From Pontibacter sp. E15-1 (GTDB lineage Bacteria; Bacteroidota; Bacteroidia; Cytophagales; Hymenobacteraceae), in assembly GCF_022601975.1 (NCBI RefSeq), contig NZ_JAKVIR010000004.1, forward strand, positions 62,001 to 126,000: a DNA stretch of 64,000 nt, in the 5' to 3' direction. Positions 9,346 through 16,669 of the stretch are shown here, piece after piece. Below the pieces are notes generated by a model. It did no database searches. It was not told the origin of the DNA and saw only the letters and a list, made by a program, of their open reading frames with translations. Within the stretch, counting starts at the first letter, position 1. Each line of letters begins with the position of its first letter. A program made the translations under genes and the position numbers.

Positions 9346-10233
9346 ATGCACACAACGATATTGGTAACGGGCGCTACAGGCACCGTGGGTAAAGAAACAG
9401 TTATACAGCTCTCCCTTGCAAACAATGCCCGCGTTCGGGCTGGTGTGCACTCCATCATAAAAGGCGAAAACCTAAAGCGCCTGCCCGGCGTGGAGGTGGT
9501 GGAAATGGACTTTAAAGACCCTGAGTCGTTGCATGCGGCCTTTACCCATGCAGATAAATTGTTTCTGATAACGCCCTTTGCGGCAGAGCAGTTTGAGATG
9601 GCCAGGACGCTGGTAGACGAGGCCAAGAATGCCGGGGTAAAGCACATCGTGAAACTCTCTGTGTTGGGTGCCGAGGAGGAGCCGGGCATACATCTCGGAC
9701 GCTGGCACCGTGAAATTGAGGAGTACATCGAGCAAAGCGGAATACCCTATACCTTCCTGCGCCCTGGCCCCTTCATGCAGAATTACGCCAACTTCGAAAC
9801 GGAAAACATCCAGAGCGAAGGGCGCTTTTATCAGCCTACAGGCAACGGAAAAGTAAGCTGTATCGATGTCCGGGATATTGCCGCCGTGGCGGTAGAGGTA
9901 CTCACTGGCCCGGGCCACGAGGGCAAAGCGTATAACCTCACCGGGCCGGAGGCGCTCTCCAATCAGGAGGTGGCAGAAATCTTCAGTGAGGTGACCGGGA
10001 AAAAGGTGGAGTTTGTAGACGTTCCGGAGAGCGCCGCAAAAGACGCCATGGTGCAGCACCACATGCCGGAGTGGATGGCAGACGCGATGTTAGAGCTTCA
10101 GCGCATGTGCAAAGAGAACCGCTACAGCGCCACCACAGACACCGTTCAGAAACTGACGGGCCGTCCTCCCCATACCTTCCGCAAGTTTGCAGAGGACTAT
10201 AAAGAGTGTTTTATGCAGGGTGAAAAACAGTAA
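9346..10233 (+). CDS. NmrA/YtfG-like NAD(P)-binding SDR protein
   Basis: This 295-aa atypical SDR has the Rossmann motif GATGTVG at residues 8-14. The rest fits the NmrA/HSCARG and QorB (YtfG) group: VKLSVLGAEEEP in the middle, a substrate-side segment PYTFLRPGPFMQNY, and YNLTGPEALSNQEVAEIFSEVTGKK toward the C terminus. The classical Y-x3-K pair is absent, as usual for this group, which either reduces quinones or senses NADP(H). The gene stands alone, 87 bases after the propeller gene. Downstream is a ~410-base non-coding stretch ending in a strong terminator. Substrate not assignable. Confidence 0.8.
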   Translation: MHTTILVTGATGTVGKETVIQLSLANNARVRAGVHSIIKGENLKRLPGVEVVEMDFKDPESLHAAFTHADKLFLITPFAAEQFEMARTLVDEAKNAGVKHIVKLSVLGAEEEPGIHLGRWHREIEEYIEQSGIPYTFLRPGPFMQNYANFETENIQSEGRFYQPTGNGKVSCIDVRDIAAVAVEVLTGPGHEGKAYNLTGPEALSNQEVAEIFSEVTGKKVEFVDVPESAAKDAMVQHHMPEWMADAMLELQRMCKENRYSATTDTVQKLTGRPPHTFRKFAEDYKECFMQGEKQ

Positions 10234-10589
10234 AGGATTATACCAAAAATCACGTGATCGGCACGCAAAATCTTTCCTTTAAAGTAAGGTGAAATCGGAA
10301 ATCAAGCGGTTGTTTTAAACTCGACACTCCTTGTTGACATAGCTTGCTTTGCGCTCCACGCCCGCTGGGGCGCGTTTTCCCGCTCGGCACTGTGTACATT
10401 TCCTGCCTAACGGCTGCCACTGACGTGGCACCGGAAATCTACAAGGCGCCTCTCGGAAAAACTGGGAATCATTTTGCCCTGATCTAGCTAGACTATACTT
10501 TGATAAAACGGAAAAACTTATTTGAGAGCAGGATAATGTATTGCTATTATCGAGTTCACGTTGATAATATTACGTCGTCGCATTTTGAC
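10234..10589. other. non-coding stretch with an imperfect long stem-loop
   Basis: No open gene seen in about 356 bases. The arms 10386-10407 and 10427-10450 are imperfect inverted repeats (GGCACTGTGTACATTTCC against GGCACCGGAAATCTACAAGG read on the other strand), and similarity continues outward to about 10370 and 10466. This could be a structured RNA, a decayed mobile-element end, or a remnant of a gene. Confidence 0.35.
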
Positions 10590-10628
10590 ACAAAAAAGCC
10601 ACTCCTTTATCGGGAGTGGCTTTTTTGT
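10590..10628. terminator. bidirectional intrinsic terminator
   Basis: Perfect 16-bp stem (ACAAAAAAGCCACTCC) with a 7-nt loop, A-tract on one side and T-tract on the other. It sits just past the stop of the low-complexity gene on the minus strand and could also stop readthrough from the reductase gene on the plus strand. Confidence 0.85.
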
Positions 10629-10647
10629 GATTGATCAGGCAAGGAAC

Positions 10648-12498
10648 CTAATCCCTGTCCATGTGTCTGTAACGGTCGCTGCGGCGCGACTCGAACTGCC
10701 CCTGATCTCCGCCTGCGTGACGGCCTGAATGGGAGGAGTCCTGACGGCCCTGGCCCTGCTGCTGATTACGGAAGTTCTCGCGTGAGCTGGAGCCGCGGTT
10801 GTCGCTGTAATACGAAGTGCCGCTGTCCATGGAGCCGTAACGGCTTTGGTCGCCGCCGCGTCCTCCTTGCTCATACCCGCCTGAGCTGTAGTTGCCTTGG
10901 TTGCGTCTGTCAGAGAAGTCTCTGCCTTGGTTAGAGCTTCCTGAGCCGTAGCCATAGCCACCGCTCATGCCGCGGTTTCGGTTGCTGTCGCCATAGCCGC
11001 CTCTGTCTGAGTAGCCTGACCCGGAGCCAGAACTATGGCTGCTGCCTCGCTGCGAGGAGTAGTCTCCTGACCTGGACGAGCCATAGCCACCCTGGCCATA
11101 GTCGCCACCCTGGGCACCGAACCGGCCTGACGACTGGTTGCTGTTGCCGTACTCATCGTTGTAAGAGCCTCCTCTGGAACCACCGTAGCCGCCCTGGCTG
11201 CTGTAGCCTCCCTGCATAGAATCCTGAGAATCATACCCTCTCGAAGAACCTTGGTTATCGCTGTCGTACTCGCGCATGCCTCGGGATGAGCCATGGCCCA
11301 TAGACCCGTATCCGCTTCTGTCGCTCTGGCTGCCTCCGCGGTTTGAGCTGCCCTGACTGCCATAATCCTGCGAGGCAGAACCGTAGTTGCCTTGCGATCC
11401 GTAGCCGCCCTGGCCATAAGAGCCCTGCTGGTTGTGCCGACCCATACCGCCTTGGTCATTCATCATGCCATAGTCACGGTCCTGGTTGCCGCTGTTTGAT
11501 GCGCCATAGTTTCCCTGGCTGCTGCCAAAAGAACCTTGCTGCGATCTGTCCTGCGAGCCGTATCCGCCCTGGCTTCCTCTGGAGCCATAGCCGCTGTCGT
11601 AGCTACCCTGCGATGAGCCACCTTGGGTGCCAAACGAGCCAGACCTTCCGCCTGAAATCATACCTCCCTGTCTGTCTCCTTCTCTATTCTGATAGCCGCC
11701 CTGCATGCCACCACGGCTGGCGCCAAAATCCTGGTCTTGCTGCCGCACGCGATTGCCTTCCATACCGCCTTGGCTGCCATAGTTATAGCCGCCCTGCGAT
11801 CGGTTGTCGTCTTGGTTTGAGCCCCAGCTGCTCTGGCCACCTTGATTACCCTGGCTGCGTGAAGAGCCATAGTCGCCCTGATAGCCGTAGCCGCTTTGGC
11901 CACCATAGTTGCCATGCTGCGATCCGTAGCCATAGCCACCCTGAGAGCCATAGCCGCTGTCCTGGTTGCCATACCCCTGGTTGCTGCCGGCGTTCTGGTT
12001 GTACTGCTGGTTGCCGTAGTTTCCCTGGTCCGTGCCGGACTGCGATGTCTGGTCGGAGCCGCTGCTCATAGAGCCATAGTTGCCATACTCAGAAAGCTGG
12101 TTCTGGCCGCGGTTGCTGTCAGTGCTGCTTCCAGTGGATTTGCTGGCAGAGCCGGATGACTTTGCGCTTTTGCTGTCAGTGGCTTTGCCTTCTTTTTTTG
12201 AAGATGTCCCGGCTTTTGCTTTGGTGGAAGAAGCTTTGGAACCTGAAGAGGCAGACTTGTTGCTGGTATCTTTAGATGTAGTTGTGGTTTTATCGGAAGA
12301 TGCAGATGTCATTGCCCCGGATGTGGAAGCACTTGTGCCTGTACCTTTATTCTGATTAGAGCCAAACCCGCTGGAGTTCTGGTTAGAGCCGAACCCGCTG
12401 GTATTGCTTCCGGACGACGATGCGCTCGGAGAGCTGGACGAATTGCCCGATGAATTGGTCATGTCGTTCGAATCTTGGCTTTTCTCTGTGTCTTTCAT
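10648..12498 (-). CDS. FUS-like Gly/Ser/Tyr/Gln low-complexity protein
   Basis: The 616-aa product has no recognisable folded domain. Residues 1 to about 130 are Ser/Thr/Lys/Asn/Ala rich, with a duplicated SGFGSNQN. From about 131 onward nearly everything is G, S, Q, Y, N, R and D in irregular repeats (GGYGSQG, QGNYG, SRGGS, DYGSSR), with very few Ile, Leu or Val, and it ends in a charged tail (RYRHMDRD). This composition is that of prion-like or RGG domains that form condensates and bind RNA; function in this bacterium is unknown. There is no signal peptide, so it is probably cytoplasmic. The start is supported by an AAGGAG Shine-Dalgarno 8 bases upstream, rare in this phylum. A strong terminator follows. 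The gene is divergent from the cold-shock gene at 12929. Confidence 0.75.
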   Translation of the reverse strand: MKDTEKSQDSNDMTNSSGNSSSSPSASSSGSNTSGFGSNQNSSGFGSNQNKGTGTSASTSGAMTSASSDKTTTTSKDTSNKSASSGSKASSTKAKAGTSSKKEGKATDSKSAKSSGSASKSTGSSTDSNRGQNQLSEYGNYGSMSSGSDQTSQSGTDQGNYGNQQYNQNAGSNQGYGNQDSGYGSQGGYGYGSQHGNYGGQSGYGYQGDYGSSRSQGNQGGQSSWGSNQDDNRSQGGYNYGSQGGMEGNRVRQQDQDFGASRGGMQGGYQNREGDRQGGMISGGRSGSFGTQGGSSQGSYDSGYGSRGSQGGYGSQDRSQQGSFGSSQGNYGASNSGNQDRDYGMMNDQGGMGRHNQQGSYGQGGYGSQGNYGSASQDYGSQGSSNRGGSQSDRSGYGSMGHGSSRGMREYDSDNQGSSRGYDSQDSMQGGYSSQGGYGGSRGGSYNDEYGNSNQSSGRFGAQGGDYGQGGYGSSRSGDYSSQRGSSHSSGSGSGYSDRGGYGDSNRNRGMSGGYGYGSGSSNQGRDFSDRRNQGNYSSGGYEQGGRGGDQSRYGSMDSGTSYYSDNRGSSSRENFRNQQQGQGRQDSSHSGRHAGGDQGQFESRRSDRYRHMDRD

Positions 12499-12928
12499 AG
12501 TTTAATCTCCTTAGTATAATTGTTAAAAGTTAAGTTTGTTGCAGGCCCCGCAAAGGTTCGCCACAGGGGCCGCAGATGTGGCAGTTTTCTGCTTTTGTTA
12601 CACCAAAATTACTGGTCATCAGAGTCGTTTTTTTAGTGTAACAGAGTGATTTAACTATACGAACTGCACGGCACATGGTTATTTCAGATTGGGTGTTCAG
12701 CGGCATGTCCTGGCAGTTGTCTGCCACGATTCGCGCGCAGGATTTCAGCCGCTGTTAGGCTACCACGCGAACAGCTTTAACGAGCGGCTTGGGAGGGGGA
12801 TACGGGCTGCCAGATGGAGATGGAGAGCGGTAAGTGGCTGATGGTGTAACCGTTATTTATTTGAAAAAACTGATTATAATATCAGAAGTTATACATACCT
12901 TTGTTCTATTATTAATTAATTCGTTATA
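12499..12928. promoter_or_regulatory. divergent regulatory region between the low-complexity and cold-shock genes
   Basis: 430 bases with no gene. On the minus side, AAGGAG (12507-12512 on the plus strand as CTCCTT) precedes the low-complexity start. On the plus side, an exact -7 element precedes the cold-shock gene. The middle is moderately GC rich and shows no other motif I can name. Confidence 0.5.
12896..12903 (+). promoter_or_regulatory. -7 promoter element of the cold-shock gene
   Basis: TACCTTTG is an exact match to the Bacteroidota -7 consensus TAnnTTTG and lies 25 bases before the start codon, implying a short leader. No well-spaced -33 TTTG was found. Confidence 0.55.
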
Positions 12929-13120
12929 ATGAAAACAGGTAAAGTAAAATTCTTCAACGTTTCTAAAGGTTTCGGTTTCATTGTTGCTGATGACACTAAC
13001 CAGGACATCTTCGTTCATCAGTCTGGTCTGATTCACGAAATTCGCGAGAATGACCGTGTATCTTTCGAGGTGAAAGATGGCAAAAAAGGATTGAATGCTA
13101 TTAACGTAGAGCGTATCTAG
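12929..13120 (+). CDS. cold-shock domain protein (CspA family)
   Basis: The 63-aa protein is a single cold-shock domain: an OB-fold that binds single-stranded RNA and DNA and melts secondary structure. Both RNA-binding motifs are intact: RNP1 as KGFGFI (residues 13-18) and RNP2 as DIFVH (26-30). MKTGKVKFFN is the canonical opening. Codon use is richer in T-ending codons than the neighbours, consistent with high expression. No Shine-Dalgarno is present; the leader is AT rich. A strong terminator follows. It is divergent from the 616-aa low-complexity gene, which may be a functional partner (inference from position only). Confidence 0.97.
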   Translation: MKTGKVKFFNVSKGFGFIVADDTNQDIFVHQSGLIHEIRENDRVSFEVKDGKKGLNAINVERI

Positions 13121-13164
13121 GTTAAAGACATATAGTGCCGCAAGGCAAACATTCACCTATTTTG

Positions 13165-13188
13165 ACCCGCTCAGTTTACTGAGCGGGT
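13165..13188. terminator. terminator shared by convergent genes, overlapping a coding end
   Basis: An 11-bp perfect stem (ACCCGCTCAGT) closes a 2-nt TT loop and is followed by a T-run on the plus strand, ending the cold-shock transcript. The right part of the stem also encodes the last codons and stop (…KPAQ) of the minus-strand gene at 13176. Confidence 0.85.
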
Positions 13189-14276
13189 TTTTTATTGTTT
13201 CGCTTCTCGGCGTTGCGCTCTGCGCCTTTCTCAAGTCCCTCCTGTATCATTTCATTGGCCTCCTCATGGTCCTCGCTGTCGGCCACGGGGTGTTCCTGCG
13301 CGTTTTCATGCTGGGGCTCATAGTTCAGGGTGATGGCGATCGGGAAGTGGTCTGAGCCAAACTTGTCCAGCCTTCGCAGGGCAACCAGCCTGAACTGCGG
13401 GTCATAGAACACGTGATCGAGGGGATAGCGGAACAAGGGCACCAAAGCGTTATAGGTGTTGTAAAAACCACGGCCTACGCGGGGGTCAATTGTTCCGCTG
13501 ATTTCCTTGAACAGCTTTGTCGTCTTGGACCAGGCAACATCGTTCAGGTCGCCTGCCACTACGCTTGGGTACTTGGTGCCTTTGGCCTGCTTGGCCACCA
13601 GCAGGAGCTCTGCCTCGCGCGTCTCCGTGTTTTTTAGCAAACGGGGAGGCTGCGGATGCACGGTAAAGAGGTCGAACTTCTTGCCGCTTGGCAACTCTAC
13701 TACCGTATAAAACGACGGGATGCCATCCTCCACAAGGTACCTGATCTCACTCCCGTGTAGCGCGAACTTGCTCCACAGCAACATGCCATACGTGTTCTCG
13801 AGCGGCTTCTCGATGGTATAGGGGTAGCGCTTGTCCAGCTTCTCCCGGACATTGTCGTGCCAGGCTTCATTCGGCTCGTTCATCACCAGCATGTCCGGGT
13901 CTTCTTTCAGCACGAGATCCACGAAACTGTCATACTTTGTGTTCACCATCCGGACATTGGAGATCATGAGCGTGAAGGCGTTGGCGGGCGTTTGCTGCAT
14001 GGTGCGCAAGGCCTCTGTTTTGGCGAGTGGGGTGAAGTTAAAAATGTAACGCACCTCGTTGAGTATCGCCAGCGCCCACACCACAAGCATCGCGATTGTT
14101 CCCGTTCCGGTTACGCCATACAAAGCGACATACGCAACCAGGATGGCGGTAAGGAATATGGCGACGTGCAGACGCGGGAAATCCATCACCCGTATCCACC
14201 AGAGAGGTGTTTGGATGAGCGGCAGAAAAGAGAAAAGGGTGAAGATAAAACCAAGAACAATGAGGGTATTTTCCAT
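13176..14276 (-). CDS. membrane-anchored endonuclease/exonuclease/phosphatase (EEP) family protein
   Basis: The 366-aa protein has two to three N-terminal membrane helices (about residues 5-25, 35-55 and 57-77), then an EEP hydrolase domain facing the periplasm. Catalytic signatures are intact: MLVMNEPNE supplies the metal-binding Glu, VVAGDLNDVAW the Asp/Asn pair, PLDHVFY a His, and GSDHFPI the terminal Asp-His. EEP enzymes cleave phosphodiesters in nucleic acids, lipids or nucleotides, so the substrate is open. A low-complexity, charged tail of about 50 residues (Glu/Asn/Lys) follows the domain. The stop lies inside the shared terminator at 13165-13188. The nearest neighbour, gldH, is about 200 bases away with a large hairpin between. 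Confidence 0.85.
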   Translation of the reverse strand: MENTLIVLGFIFTLFSFLPLIQTPLWWIRVMDFPRLHVAIFLTAILVAYVALYGVTGTGTIAMLVVWALAILNEVRYIFNFTPLAKTEALRTMQQTPANAFTLMISNVRMVNTKYDSFVDLVLKEDPDMLVMNEPNEAWHDNVREKLDKRYPYTIEKPLENTYGMLLWSKFALHGSEIRYLVEDGIPSFYTVVELPSGKKFDLFTVHPQPPRLLKNTETREAELLLVAKQAKGTKYPSVVAGDLNDVAWSKTTKLFKEISGTIDPRVGRGFYNTYNALVPLFRYPLDHVFYDPQFRLVALRRLDKFGSDHFPIAITLNYEPQHENAQEHPVADSEDHEEANEMIQEGLEKGAERNAEKRNNKKPAQ

Positions 14277-14397
14277 GCTGTGTATATGCTGCGCGAGCTT
14301 CTGTTTTAGTGAATACTAAAGCAAAAGACGTTTTGTTGTCTGCGTGAGAATTATCGCAGATTTAGACAAATCCACGCTGCATCTCAACGATAAATTT

Positions 14398-14467
14398 GCC
14401 GACACAAACCATACCGCCCCGCCGAAAGCAATCATGCTTTTGGCGGGGCGGTATGGTTTGTGTCGGC
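14398..14467. terminator. very long hairpin downstream of gldH
   Basis: A perfect 26-bp inverted repeat (arms 14398-14423 and 14442-14467) encloses an 18-base segment that itself pairs (AAAGCA/TGCTTT), giving about 32 paired positions. It begins 8 bases past the gldH stop on the minus strand. There is no proper T-tract, so termination is likely but not certain; it could also protect the 3' end or be a processing site. Confidence 0.65.
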
Positions 14468-14475
14468 TGTATAAT

Positions 14476-14946
14476 TTACGGGGCCTTAGCCACCCGAACG
14501 CCCACTGCCAAAACCTGCGGCAACGGGTCGCGGCGCATGTACTGGGTCAGCTTTAGGGTATACGTGCCCACCTTCGGGAACCGAACCTTTTTCAGGGCGA
14601 GCGTCTGCTGGTCGTAGGTGTCGCTGGAGCCGCTGCCGAGTGGTTTGCCCGTTTTCGGGTCCATCAGGAGCAACTCGTGCAGCGAGGCCGACAGCTGCGT
14701 GCCGTCCGGGCCTGTCAGTTGATGGCGCAGGTACAGGTTGTAATACTCATACTGCAGGCTATACCGCACGTTAAAGTAAACATCGTAAACGGCAGCCGTG
14801 TCCTGAATGGCAAAACTGAAGAGAGGTGCGTTGTCAATCTGCCAGTTCCCGTCCGGAAGCACAGTGTTCTGCTCGTAAACCCGGTTAGGGTCGCAGCCTG
14901 CCAGGAGCAGCAGGCCGACAATCCAGAAGACTGCGTTTTTAAGCAT
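14476..14946 (-). CDS. gldH: gliding motility lipoprotein GldH
   Basis: The 156-aa product has a lipoprotein signal with lipobox LLAGC (Cys near residue 18). A single domain follows, with the GldH pattern: CDPNRVYEQN directly after the cysteine, WQIDNAPLFSFAIQD, then FNVRYSLQYEYYNLYLRHQL. GldH is a periplasm-facing lipoprotein of the gliding/type IX secretion apparatus and is kept even in many non-gliding Bacteroidota. The start codon overlaps the end of the upstream ricT-like gene by 8 bases, so the two form an operon. A 70-base hairpin follows the stop. A T9SS-sorted protein is encoded at 31174, consistent with a working system. Confidence 0.88.
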   Translation of the reverse strand: MLKNAVFWIVGLLLLAGCDPNRVYEQNTVLPDGNWQIDNAPLFSFAIQDTAAVYDVYFNVRYSLQYEYYNLYLRHQLTGPDGTQLSASLHELLLMDPKTGKPLGSGSSDTYDQQTLALKKVRFPKVGTYTLKLTQYMRRDPLPQVLAVGVRVAKAP

Positions 14947-16441
14947 CCGTGCGCGGCTCTTTAGGTTGATCCGGTTTTTTGCCCCTTGGAGGTCTGCGAG
15001 AGCGCGACTTTCTATTCGGCTGCCCTTCTCCTGACGGCTGGCCTGCCCCCTGGGTTTTGCCTTCCGGGTTCTCTGCCCTTGCTGCCTTCGGAGGCCGTCT
15101 CTCTCCGCCCTCCCGTGGGGCGCGGTTCTCTTTGCTCTCGCGGTTGTCGCCGCCTTCGCGGGGCGGTCGGCCGTCTTTGTTTCGGTTTCGGCTGCGCGGC
15201 GGCCGTTGCGGTCTTGCGGCAGCGTCAGTATTCGCTTCTGGCGTGCCCTGTGGCTTCTCTCTTCTTGGGCGTTGCCTCGGTTCCTGTGCCTTGGCCTGTT
15301 CTTCCGGGGCGGCCTCGCCTGTTGGCCGCTTCTTCTTCTTTTTCTTCTTTCGGGCTTTAAACTTGTCGTCCAGCCGCTCCAGATTTCCCTCTACCTGGGC
15401 CACAAACTCATTTTGCTTCGGCTCGTCGGGCACTTCCAGCAGCAGGGCTTCTACCTGTACTCCCTTGGCGTTCTCCTCCAGAATCTCCTGCACGCGGTCC
15501 ACGGGCACAGGGTACCAGTTGTTGTCGCCTTTGTAGCCAAACCACATCATCCGCTTAAAGATATCGGTCTTCTGCAGCATGGCATCGCCCTGCTTTGTCT
15601 GCAAGGGGCGGTTAACGGTTGGGATGTCCTTGAGCGCGGTCATATAAGTCTCCAGCTCGTAGTTGAGGCAGCACTTCAGGCGGCCGCACTGGCCAGAGAG
15701 CTTGCTCGGGTTGAGCGAGAGGTTCTGATAGCGCGCCGCCGTGGTGGAAACGCTCTTGAAGTCGGTGAGCCAGGTAGAGCAGCAGAGCTCGCGGCCGCAC
15801 GAGCCAATGCCGCCCAGGCGGCCCGCCTCGTGGCGGAGGCTGATCTGGCGCATCTCGATGCGCACCTTAAACTCCTCGGCCAGCTTCTTGATCAGGTCGC
15901 GGAAGTCCACGCGGTCATCGGCTGAGTAGTAGAAAGTGGCTTTGCTCTTGTCGGCCTGGTACTCTACATCCGAGAGTTTCATGCGCAGGCGCAGTTGCTG
16001 AATGATTTCGCGGCCACGGTACATGGTGCCCCCTTCCAGGTCGCGCACCTCCTCAAACTTCTCCATGTCGCGCTCGGTGGCGATGCGGTAGATGCTGCGG
16101 ATCTCCTCGTTGTTGTCTACCTTTTTCTTCAGCATCTGCAGGCGCACCAGTTCCCCTTTCAGCGACACAAAGCCGATGTGGTGGCCGTTGGGCACGTCTA
16201 CCACCACGGCATCGCCGGTGGTCAGGTCCAGCCTGTTGGCATTCCGGAAAAAGTCCTTGCGGCCTCCCTTAAAACGGACCTCTATGATATCAAACTCCTC
16301 AAACGACGTCGGCAATTCCATGTCGCTGAGCCAGTCAAACACATTTAAACGGTTACAGCCTCCTGTGCTGCACCCGCCGTTGCTTTTGCAGCCGCCTACG
16401 CCTGTGCTGCATCCGCCACTAGAACATGAACTACATCCCAC
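14939..16441 (-). CDS. ricT: RicT/YaaT-like PSP1-domain protein
   Basis: The 500-aa protein contains a PSP1 domain of the RicT (YaaT) family at about residues 40-320. Its core signatures include IGSCGRELCCSTWL and SGQCGRLKCCLNYE. In Bacillus, RicT acts with RicA and RicF as an Fe-S-containing complex that guides RNase Y; a similar role in RNA maturation here is inferred from family. Two oddities: a Cys/Gly/Ser-rich N terminus (seven Cys in the first 30 residues) and a long Lys/Arg/Pro-rich disordered tail from about 350. The start is GTG, supported by AAGGAG 8 bases upstream. An exact -7 element lies at 16497-16504. It is translationally coupled to gldH by an 8-base overlap. Confidence 0.87.
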   Translation of the reverse strand: MGCSSCSSGGCSTGVGGCKSNGGCSTGGCNRLNVFDWLSDMELPTSFEEFDIIEVRFKGGRKDFFRNANRLDLTTGDAVVVDVPNGHHIGFVSLKGELVRLQMLKKKVDNNEEIRSIYRIATERDMEKFEEVRDLEGGTMYRGREIIQQLRLRMKLSDVEYQADKSKATFYYSADDRVDFRDLIKKLAEEFKVRIEMRQISLRHEAGRLGGIGSCGRELCCSTWLTDFKSVSTTAARYQNLSLNPSKLSGQCGRLKCCLNYELETYMTALKDIPTVNRPLQTKQGDAMLQKTDIFKRMMWFGYKGDNNWYPVPVDRVQEILEENAKGVQVEALLLEVPDEPKQNEFVAQVEGNLERLDDKFKARKKKKKKKRPTGEAAPEEQAKAQEPRQRPRREKPQGTPEANTDAAARPQRPPRSRNRNKDGRPPREGGDNRESKENRAPREGGERRPPKAARAENPEGKTQGAGQPSGEGQPNRKSRSRRPPRGKKPDQPKEPRTDA

Positions 16442-16449
16442 TTTTATAT

Positions 16450-16455
16450 CTCCTT
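16450..16455 (-). promoter_or_regulatory. strong Shine-Dalgarno for a GTG start
   Basis: AAGGAG (read on the minus strand) lies 8 bases before the GTG start of the ricT-like gene. Bacteroidota genes usually lack such sites, so it decides the start here. Confidence 0.6.
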
Positions 16456-16496
16456 ATATAGCTGAGCTATTCTTGTTTTCTGAATTAGGTAATTAA

Positions 16497-16504
16497 CAAA
16501 TATA
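16497..16504 (-). promoter_or_regulatory. -7 promoter element of ricT-gldH
   Basis: TATATTTG on the minus strand matches TAnnTTTG exactly and lies about 55 bases before the GTG start. Confidence 0.5.
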
Positions 16505-16669
16505 ATAAATTTTTAGGCTTTTCTGCGGCATCCTTCAAAACAACGGGGCTTCGTGGCACCCGCCGCACGGTTTCTGTGGGGCAGTGGTGCGTCAGCGCAT
16601 TTTAAACGGGCAAACATGAAAAAAAGCTGCATGTGAGGCGAGGCGGAAATTAAAGTATAATTTTATGCG

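Noticed and set aside
10680..12460. Repetitive DNA suggesting a CRISPR array or tandem repeat
   Set aside because: The repetition follows codons of a Gly/Ser/Tyr/Gln protein on the minus strand, with irregular units and no constant repeat-spacer length.
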